Shown piece after piece: positions 8,165 to 14,563 of a stretch of DNA of 19,554 nucleotides. The translations under genes were made by a program, and so were the position numbers. The DNA comes from JAEUMD01 sp964559355. GTDB lineage: Bacteria > Pseudomonadota > Alphaproteobacteria > Rhizobiales > Hyphomicrobiaceae. Each line of letters starts with the position of its first letter. Position 1 is the first letter of the stretch. The notes under the pieces are model-generated. The model made no database searches, was not told the DNA's origin, and was given only the letters and a program-made list of their open reading frames with translations. The stretch covers positions 1-19,554 of the forward strand of contig CAZLHQ010000049.1 of NCBI GenBank assembly GCA_964559355.1, read 5' to 3'.

Positions 8165-9154
8165 ATGACACAGCGTATCAAATTCTACCAGACCGGCACC
8201 TTTACCGTCGGTAATCGCCTGCTCGACGCGCAGAGCCGAACCGTTCAGGCGACAACGGAGCGCAACAACTCCCTCACGAGCGGCCACCGCGCCTGCCAGG
8301 GTTGCGGCGAGGCGCTTGGCGCCCGCTATGCCGTTGATGCCGCCATGCGCGCCGTCAATGGCCAGCTGCTATGCGTCAACGCTACGGGATGCCTGGAAGT
8401 GTTCTCGACTCCTTATCCGGAATCTTCCTGGCGCGTTGCCTGGCTGCATTCGCTGTTCGGCAATGCGCCGGCGGTTGCAACCGGCGTTGCGGCGGCATTG
8501 CGCGCCCAGGGCCGCACGCAGACGCGCGTTCTTGCGCAAGGCGGTGATGGCGGCACGGTCGATATCGGTATGGGATGCCTGTCGGGCATGTTCGAGCGCA
8601 ACGATGACGTGCTCTACATTTGCTACGATAATGAAGCTTACATGAATACGGGCGTGCAGCGTTCGGGTCGCACACCTCCTGCCGCGCGGACCTCGACGAC
8701 GCCTGCTGTAGGGGCGCATCCAGGCAACGTGTTTGGCCAGGGCAAGCATCCTGCCATCATCGCCATGGCGCATGATATTCCTTATGTCGCCACAGCCAGT
8801 GTCGCCGACCTGCACGATCTCGAGGCGAAGGTGGCCAAGGCCATGTCGATTGGCGGCGCGCGCTTCCTGCACGTCCATGTGCCATGCCCGCTGGGCTGGG
8901 GAGCCGAGCCCTGCAACACGATCCGGCTGGCGCGTCTTGCAATCGAGACCGGGCTTTTCCCGTTGTTCGAGGCCGAGCATGGCGATGTGACGGAGGTAAC
9001 GCCGATCCGCCACCGGCAACCGGTCGAGGCATATCTGAAATTGCAAAAGCGCTTCCGTCACGTCCTCGACGACGCCGACGCGCTGGCCGCAATCCAGGCG
9101 ATGGCAGATCGCAATATTCGCCGCTTCAAGCTACTCGGGGAGGCTGCGGCGTGA
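8165..9154 (+). CDS. porB: Pyruvate:acceptor oxidoreductase beta subunit (TPP and [4Fe-4S])
   Basis: This 329-residue subunit binds thiamine diphosphate and the proximal [4Fe-4S] cluster. Cys44 and Cys47 in HRACQGCGE, Cys76 in NATGCLEVFST and Cys241 in PCPLGWG match the four cluster ligands of PFORs. The TPP/Mg motif is GDGGTVDIGMGCLSG (127-141), followed by YDNEAYMNTGVQRSGRTP. These are features of pyruvate-type rather than 2-oxoglutarate-type enzymes (KorB has a GDGD...GGNH pattern), so pyruvate is the likely substrate. An AGGA at 8155-8158 serves as ribosome binding site. Its TGA stop overlaps the GTG start of the next gene (GTGA). Confidence 0.95.
   Translation: MTQRIKFYQTGTFTVGNRLLDAQSRTVQATTERNNSLTSGHRACQGCGEALGARYAVDAAMRAVNGQLLCVNATGCLEVFSTPYPESSWRVAWLHSLFGNAPAVATGVAAALRAQGRTQTRVLAQGGDGGTVDIGMGCLSGMFERNDDVLYICYDNEAYMNTGVQRSGRTPPAARTSTTPAVGAHPGNVFGQGKHPAIIAMAHDIPYVATASVADLHDLEAKVAKAMSIGGARFLHVHVPCPLGWGAEPCNTIRLARLAIETGLFPLFEAEHGDVTEVTPIRHRQPVEAYLKLQKRFRHVLDDADALAAIQAMADRNIRRFKLLGEAAA
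9137..9143 (+). promoter_or_regulatory. Ribosome binding site fixing the GTG start of the GltD-like gene
   Basis: GGGGAGG lies 7 bp before GTG at 9151, inside the end of porB. The frame is open upstream to 8884, but that part only overlaps porB. The strong site plus the GTGA overlap fix the start at 9151. Confidence 0.75.
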
Positions 9155-10785
9155 GCACCAACAAGCCTTTCGCGATCACGCTCGACATCGGCTCGAGCAC
9201 AGCCAATCACACCGGTTCCTGGCGCACCGAACGGCCGGTCTACGTGCATCGTCTGCCGCCATGTAACAACGCCTGTCCAGCGGGTGAGAACATCCAGGGT
9301 TGGCTGCACGAGGCCGAGGAAGGCCGTTATGAAGAGGCGTGGCGCATTCTCACCGCAGATAATCCGCTGCCCGCCGTGCATGGGCGCGTCTGCTACCATC
9401 CGTGCGAGGATGCGTGCAACCGCCGCGCGCTGGATCAGCCAGTCAACATCCACGCGATCGAACGGTTCTTAGGAGATGAGGCGTTGCGGCGCGGCTGGGT
9501 AATGCCGCGCGCCGCCGAAAGCGGCAAGCGCGTGCTGATCGTCGGCGCTGGCCCAAGCGGCCTGTCTGCCGCCTATCATCTGCGCCGGCTCGGTCATGGC
9601 GTCGTCATCCACGATGCGGGTGCGCGGCCCGGCGGCATGATGCGCTATGGCATTCCGCAATATCGCCTGCCTCGCGATGTGCTCGATGAGGAAATCGCGC
9701 GTATCACTGCCATGGGCGTCGAGATCAGGACATCGAGCAAGGTGGACGATCTTGAAGCCTTGATGCGAGCGGAAGGGTGTGCCGCGGCCTTCGTCGCCGT
9801 TGGCGCTCATCTGGCCAAGAGGGTCGATATTCCTGCCCGCGATGCCGGAGGGATTCTCGATGCGGTCAGCGTTCTGCGCGATGTCGAGGCGGGAGCCGCA
9901 CCTTCGTTCATCGGCCGCCGTGTCGCCGTCTATGGCGGCGGCAACACCGCGCTCGATGTCGCGCGCACGGCGGAGCGTCTGGGCGCCAAGGAAGCCGTGC
10001 TGATATACCGGCGCACGCGCGAGCAGATGCCGGCGCACGATTTCGAAGTTGACGAAGCGCTGGAAGAAGGCGTGCAGGTGCATTGGCTCAGTACCATCTC
10101 AGGCGTCGCGGGATCGACCATCACGATCGAAAAGATGGCACTCGATGCGAGCGGCTGGCCCAAGCCAACAGGCGAGTATGAGACGATCGAAGCCGACACC
10201 GTGATCCTGGCGCTCGGGCAGGCCAGCGATACGGGCTTCCTTGCCAGGATGGATGGTGTCGCCGTCTCCAAGGATGGCGTCGTCGCGGTCGATGCCGGCA
10301 TGATGACGGGGCGGCCGGGCGTGTTCGCCGGTGGCGACATGGTGCCGGCCGAGCGCTCGGTGACGGTTGCGGTTGGGCACGGCAAGCTCGCCGCGCGCAA
10401 CATCGACGCCTACCTGCGCGGCGCGCACTACGTTCATCCGCCACGGCCGGAACTCGCGAGCTTCGAGCGTCTCAACACCTGGTATTTCTCAGACGCCGAC
10501 CAGAAGCATCAAGCCAAGCTCGACAAGGCGCGGCGCGTCGCTTCGTTCCACGAGATCGTACAGGGGCTCGACGATGAGACCGCGCAGTATGAATCGCGCC
10601 GTTGTCTCTCGTGCGGAAACTGCTTCGAATGCGACAACTGCTACGGCATCTGTCCCGACAATGCGGTCCAGAAGCTCGGGCCCGACAAGGGCTATGCGTT
10701 CAACTACGACTACTGCAAGGGCTGTGGACTATGCGCCGCCGAATGCCCGTGCGGCGCCATTGCCATGGAGCCGGAGCAGAATTGA
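9151..10785 (+). CDS. GltD-like FAD/NAD(P) oxidoreductase with C-terminal 2x[4Fe-4S] domain, probable POR electron-transfer subunit
   Basis: This 544-residue protein has the fold order of the glutamate synthase small subunit. An N-terminal Fe-S domain has Cys38 and Cys42 in CNNACPAGENIQ, then Cys81, Cys85 and Cys89 in CYHPCEDACNRR. An FAD-binding GAGPSG follows at 132-137, then GGGNTALD (262-269) for NAD(P)H, and the AGGDMVPAERSVTVAVGHGK flavin-closing segment. Unlike ordinary GltD (about 470 residues), it ends in a ferredoxin-like domain: CxxCxxCxxxCP formed by Cys491, 494, 497 and 501, with an extra CxxC at 485 and 488, and a second set at Cys522, 525, 528 and 532 plus Cys534. No gltB is adjacent and there is no separate POR delta ferredoxin, so it likely passes electrons from PorAB clusters to NAD(P)+, or from NAD(P)H in reverse. 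I recall NADP-linked 2-oxoacid oxidoreductases with such a subunit in Azoarcus-type bacteria; this was not checked. Confidence 0.88.
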   Translation: MSTNKPFAITLDIGSSTANHTGSWRTERPVYVHRLPPCNNACPAGENIQGWLHEAEEGRYEEAWRILTADNPLPAVHGRVCYHPCEDACNRRALDQPVNIHAIERFLGDEALRRGWVMPRAAESGKRVLIVGAGPSGLSAAYHLRRLGHGVVIHDAGARPGGMMRYGIPQYRLPRDVLDEEIARITAMGVEIRTSSKVDDLEALMRAEGCAAAFVAVGAHLAKRVDIPARDAGGILDAVSVLRDVEAGAAPSFIGRRVAVYGGGNTALDVARTAERLGAKEAVLIYRRTREQMPAHDFEVDEALEEGVQVHWLSTISGVAGSTITIEKMALDASGWPKPTGEYETIEADTVILALGQASDTGFLARMDGVAVSKDGVVAVDAGMMTGRPGVFAGGDMVPAERSVTVAVGHGKLAARNIDAYLRGAHYVHPPRPELASFERLNTWYFSDADQKHQAKLDKARRVASFHEIVQGLDDETAQYESRRCLSCGNCFECDNCYGICPDNAVQKLGPDKGYAFNYDYCKGCGLCAAECPCGAIAMEPEQN

Positions 10786-10824
10786 AAACGCACTGAACCT
10801 GATGTCGATGCCGGGATGGATTGA

Positions 10825-13593
10825 ATGAACAAGCATGTGTTTGCCTTCGAGGAAGGAGACGGAAAGAACAAGCGCCTGTTGGGCGGAAAGGGCGCCAATC
10901 TGTGCGAGATGACGCAGATCGGCCTCAATGTGCCGCCGGGCTTCGTGATCTCGACCGAGGCGTGTCTCGCTTATCTCGCCGGTTCCGAACGGCACTTGCC
11001 CGCGGGGCTGATGGACGAGGTGCGCGCGCATGTCCGTAAGTTGGAGGAAAGCACCGGCAAGCAATTTGGCGGCGAAGATAACCCGCTGCTGGTGTCGGTG
11101 CGCTCGGGCTCCGCGCTGTCGATGCCCGGCATGATGGATACGATCCTCAATCTCGGGCTCAATGCGCGCACGCTGAAGGGTTTGATTGCGGCGAGCGGAG
11201 ACGAGCGATTCGCGTGGGACGCATACCGGCGCTTCATTCAGCTCTTCGGCAAAGTGGCGCTGGGCGTTGGCGACGAAGCGTTCGACGAGGTTCTAGAGGA
11301 GGTCAAGCGGAAGGCCGGCGTCAAGGCCGACATAGGACTTTCCGCGCGCGATCTGCGCGAAGTGGCCGATCGCTTTCTCGCTGTCGTCAAAGGTGCGCCC
11401 GGCGGCGCCTTCCCCGACGATCCCTTCGAGCAGCTCGAGCTTGCCATCAAGGCCGTGTTCAACTCGTGGATGGGCCGGCGCGCGGTTGATTATCGTCGCG
11501 AGTTCAACATCACGCCGGAGCAGGCCAACGGTACCGCCGTCAACATCGTCGCCATGGTGTTCGGCAATCTCGACGATCATTCCGCAACCGGCGTCGCCTT
11601 CACGCGCTATCCAGATACCGGTGAGAACAAGCTGTTCGGCGAATATCTCGTCAAGGCGCAAGGCGAGGACGTCGTTGCCGGCACGCGCACCCCCAAGCCG
11701 ATCGATGCGCTGGCCGACGAGATGCCCGATCTCTATCGGCAGTTGGTGGATCTGCGCAATCGGCTGGAGAGCCACTATCGAGAGGTGCAGGACTTCGAGT
11801 TCACGATCGAGAAGGGTCAGCTTTACTGTCTGCAGACCCGCAATGGCAAGATGAATGCCACGGCGCTGGTGCGCACATCCGTCGAGATGGTCGGCGAAGG
11901 CCTGATCGACAGGCGGCGGGCGCTGTTGCGCATCAAGCCAGAGATGCTCGATCAGATGCTGTTTCCGCGTATCGACCATTCTTCCGCCGCAACTGCGGTT
12001 GCACGCGGTCTTGCGGCCTCTCCAGGTGCGGCGACCGGCATTGCCATCTTCGATGCCGACCGCGCGGAGAAGGCAGGTCGCGCCGGCACGGCGGTGATCC
12101 TGGTGCGCGAGGAGACCAAGCCCGAGGACATTCACGGCTTCTTTGCATCACGAGGCATCCTGACCTCGCGCGGCGGCAAGACCTCGCACGCGGCAGTGGT
12201 GGCGCGCGGCATGGGCAAGCCGTGCGTTGCGGGAGCGGAGGGCATCGAGGTCGATGTGCGTGCGCGTCGTGCGGTGATCGGCGACCATGTCATCGTCGAA
12301 GGCGATACCATCAGCATCGACGGCACATCGGGCGATGTCTATCTGGGCGAAGTGGCGATGTTGCCGCCGACATTCTCGGGCGAGCTGGCGCGACTGCTCG
12401 AATGGGCCGACCAGGCCAGCACGCTACAAGTGTTCACCAATGCCGACACGCCCGGGGATGCGCGGCGCGCGCTCGAATATGGCGCCAAAGGCATCGGCCT
12501 GGTGCGCACTGAGCGCATGTTCAACGATCCTGAGCGTTTGCCCTACGTCGTCGAAATGATCCTGGCGGAGACGCGCGAAGCGCGGCAGGCGGCGCTCGAC
12601 GAGCTGATGGGAATGCAGAAGGGAGATTTCCGCCAGCTGATCGAGGTGATGTCGCCGCGGCCGGTGACAATCCGTCTGCTCGATCCGCCGATGCATGAGT
12701 TTCTTCCCAGCGAGCGCCAGCTCGAGGATGATATCGAGAGGTTGAAGCAGCTGCGCGATACAGCGAGCGGCCTTTCGGTTCTTGCTGGTGCGCTGACACT
12801 CATGCATCGCAGCCGTCAGGCGGCCGCGGCCGTGCCCACGCTCGCCGATCAGGCCGTCATCGGCGAGGCGATCGCGCGCAAGGACGCGATGCTGCGCAAG
12901 GTGCGCGTGCTTTACGAGGTCAATCCCATGCTGGGGCACCGCGGCGTGCGATTGGGCCTGACGCAACCCGAAATTTATCGCATGCAGATTCGCGCCATCC
13001 TGGAGGCGACGGCGGAATGCCAGAAGGCGGGGATCGAAGCGCATCCGGAAATCATGGTGCCCCAGGTGTGCAGCGTTCGCGAGTTGGCCGCTGTTCGCCG
13101 TGAGGTCGATCAGGTGCGCGCCGAGATCGAGAGGCGAGAGGGCGTATCTTTGTCATTCAAGTTCGGCTCGATGCTTGAAGTGGTGCGGGCATGTCTGACG
13201 GCGGCGAGCCTGGCACACGAGGCGGAGTTCTTCTCATTCGGCACCAACGACCTGACGCAGGCCGTATTCTCCTTCTCGCGGGAGGATGCGGAGAACAAGT
13301 TCCTGCCGGCCTATCAACGGCTGGCCATTCTGGACGAAAACCCCTTCGAGGCGCTCGACGCATCAGGTGTCGGTCGGTTGATGAAGCTCGCGGTGATGGA
13401 CGCGCGGGTGGCACGGCCGGGTCTCAAGATCGGAATCTGTGGTGAGCATGGCGGTCATCCGCAATCGATCAGGCTGTGTCACGATGCTGGCCTGTCCTAC
13501 GTGTCGTGCTCGCCGCCACGGGTGCCGATTGCGCGGCTCGCGGCCGCCCATGCCGCGCTCGATTCCGATCCCAATGCACTTCTCGGCGCTTGA
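10825..13593 (+). CDS. ppdK: Pyruvate, phosphate dikinase
   Basis: The enzyme interconverts PEP + AMP + PPi and pyruvate + ATP + Pi in the cytoplasm. Residues 1-340 form the ATP-grasp nucleotide domain (GGKGANLCEM, SVRSGSALSMPGMMDT, QTRNGKM). The swivelling phosphohistidine domain has catalytic His455 in GGKTSHAAV, the same number as in the Clostridium symbiosum enzyme. The PEP/pyruvate barrel holds Arg617, the GTNDLTQ motif, and catalytic Cys872 in GICGEHGG. At 922 residues it is about 45 longer than usual; the excess falls between residues 632 and 693, before NPMLGHRG. Two substitutions stand out: GEHGGHP for the usual GEHGGDP, and GHRGVRL for GHRGCRL. It sits 39 bp after the GltD-like gene with only a weak GGA before the ATG, and its stop is overlapped by the ribosome binding site of the next gene. 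In context it supplies pyruvate for POR with ATP gain. Confidence 0.96.
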   Translation: MNKHVFAFEEGDGKNKRLLGGKGANLCEMTQIGLNVPPGFVISTEACLAYLAGSERHLPAGLMDEVRAHVRKLEESTGKQFGGEDNPLLVSVRSGSALSMPGMMDTILNLGLNARTLKGLIAASGDERFAWDAYRRFIQLFGKVALGVGDEAFDEVLEEVKRKAGVKADIGLSARDLREVADRFLAVVKGAPGGAFPDDPFEQLELAIKAVFNSWMGRRAVDYRREFNITPEQANGTAVNIVAMVFGNLDDHSATGVAFTRYPDTGENKLFGEYLVKAQGEDVVAGTRTPKPIDALADEMPDLYRQLVDLRNRLESHYREVQDFEFTIEKGQLYCLQTRNGKMNATALVRTSVEMVGEGLIDRRRALLRIKPEMLDQMLFPRIDHSSAATAVARGLAASPGAATGIAIFDADRAEKAGRAGTAVILVREETKPEDIHGFFASRGILTSRGGKTSHAAVVARGMGKPCVAGAEGIEVDVRARRAVIGDHVIVEGDTISIDGTSGDVYLGEVAMLPPTFSGELARLLEWADQASTLQVFTNADTPGDARRALEYGAKGIGLVRTERMFNDPERLPYVVEMILAETREARQAALDELMGMQKGDFRQLIEVMSPRPVTIRLLDPPMHEFLPSERQLEDDIERLKQLRDTASGLSVLAGALTLMHRSRQAAAAVPTLADQAVIGEAIARKDAMLRKVRVLYEVNPMLGHRGVRLGLTQPEIYRMQIRAILEATAECQKAGIEAHPEIMVPQVCSVRELAAVRREVDQVRAEIERREGVSLSFKFGSMLEVVRACLTAASLAHEAEFFSFGTNDLTQAVFSFSREDAENKFLPAYQRLAILDENPFEALDASGVGRLMKLAVMDARVARPGLKIGICGEHGGHPQSIRLCHDAGLSYVSCSPPRVPIARLAAAHAALDSDPNALLGA

Positions 13594-13600
13594 GGAGGGG
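13592..13600 (+). promoter_or_regulatory. Strong ribosome binding site for the atpG-like gene, overlapping the ppdK stop
   Basis: GAGGAGGGG begins within the ppdK TGA (13591-13593) and lies 8 bp before ATG 13609. This makes co-transcription and possibly translational coupling with ppdK likely. Confidence 0.75.
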
Positions 13601-13608
13601 CCGCCGGG

Positions 13609-14517
13609 ATGCCAAGTCTGAAGGAACTGCGCCAGCGCATTGCCACGGTCCGCTCGACGCAGAAAATGACGCGGGCGATGAACCTGATCGCCACCACGCG
13701 TCTGCGCAGCGCTCGGGCGGCGATCGAGGCCACCCGCCCTTATGCCAAATCGCTCGATGGCATGATGGCGCAGATCTGCGCCCGCACGCCGGCGGTTGCC
13801 GAGCAGTTGCCACTGTTTGCCGGCAGCGGGCGCGAGCAGGTGCATCTGCTGGTCGTCTTCACCACCGATCGCGGACTATGCGGCGGTCTCAACACGGGCG
13901 TCGTGAAGATGGTGAAGCAGCGCATCGCTCGCCTCGATCAGCACGGGCAGACGGCGCGCCTGCTTTGCATTGGCCGCAAGGGACGTCGGCTGCTCGAGCG
14001 CGAGCACGGCGACAAGATCGTCGAGACGATGGAGCATGGCCACTATCACAAGGTGGGCTTCGAGCATGCGCAGCTTATCGCTGAAAAGATTCTCGCCTTG
14101 TTCGCGGCGGGGACGTTCGACGTGTGCTGCCAGCACTACGCGCGTTTTCGCTCGATTTTGCATCAGCCGCCGAAGGCGCAACAGCTTGTGCCGATGCGCT
14201 TTGCCGTCATGACCACGGCAGCCGAGCTTGCGGGCTATCGCCTGCATGGCATGCCGATGGCGACCTATGAGCCTGATGAGGCCGAGGTGCTGCGTCAGTT
14301 GTTGCCGCATCAGGTGACAACGCAAATATACCGCGCCTTGCTCGAATGCGCGGCCTCCGAGGAAGGAGCACGGATCGCCGCAACGGACCGCGCAACGCGC
14401 AATGCCGGCGAGCTGATCCGCACATTGTCGCTCGCCTACAACCGGCAGCGGCAGGCGGCGATCACGCGGGAGATCACCGAGATCGTGGCTGGCGTCGAGG
14501 CGCAGCGCGACGGCTGA
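13609..14517 (+). CDS. atpG: F1-type ATP synthase gamma subunit homologue, solitary
   Basis: This 302-residue protein is a full-length gamma subunit, normally the central rotor shaft of F1-ATPase. The N-terminal helix has SLKELRQRI and STQKMTRAMNLIATTRLRSA, where most relatives read close to AMxMVAAAKLRRA. The middle Rossmann-like domain has TTDRGLCGGLNT and FDVCCQHYARFRS. The C-terminal helix has ATDRATRNAGELI and YNRQRQAAITREITEIVAG, very well kept. The overall pattern resembles alphaproteobacterial AtpG. It follows ppdK by 15 bp with a strong ribosome binding site. No alpha, beta, delta or epsilon gene is beside it; downstream is the opposite-strand glgP. It could be the only atpG of the genome, moved from the atp operon, or a paralogue. 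Conservation of both terminal helices argues for a working rotor part rather than a decayed copy. Confidence 0.92.
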   Translation: MPSLKELRQRIATVRSTQKMTRAMNLIATTRLRSARAAIEATRPYAKSLDGMMAQICARTPAVAEQLPLFAGSGREQVHLLVVFTTDRGLCGGLNTGVVKMVKQRIARLDQHGQTARLLCIGRKGRRLLEREHGDKIVETMEHGHYHKVGFEHAQLIAEKILALFAAGTFDVCCQHYARFRSILHQPPKAQQLVPMRFAVMTTAAELAGYRLHGMPMATYEPDEAEVLRQLLPHQVTTQIYRALLECAASEEGARIAATDRATRNAGELIRTLSLAYNRQRQAAITREITEIVAGVEAQRDG

Positions 14518-14563
14518 GTGCAGTTGTGCCGTACCTCAATTCGCCAGTGGCCGCAGCCGATCA

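Noticed and set aside
8884..9150. Upstream extension of the GltD-like protein to 8884
   Set aside because: It would overlap 267 bp of porB, and the extra residues are an out-of-frame reading of porB. The strong GGGGAGG site and GTGA overlap support 9151.
9151..10785. Glutamate synthase small subunit (gltD)
   Set aside because: The core fold matches, but no large subunit is adjacent, the protein carries an extra C-terminal ferredoxin domain, and it overlaps porB, so a role with POR is more likely.
11293..12135. 280-residue minus-strand open frame
   Set aside because: Antisense shadow of ppdK with no recognised motifs.
14518..14563. Bidirectional terminator between the convergent atpG-like gene and glgP
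   Set aside because: No clear GC-rich hairpin with a T-run could be found in the 46-bp gap.
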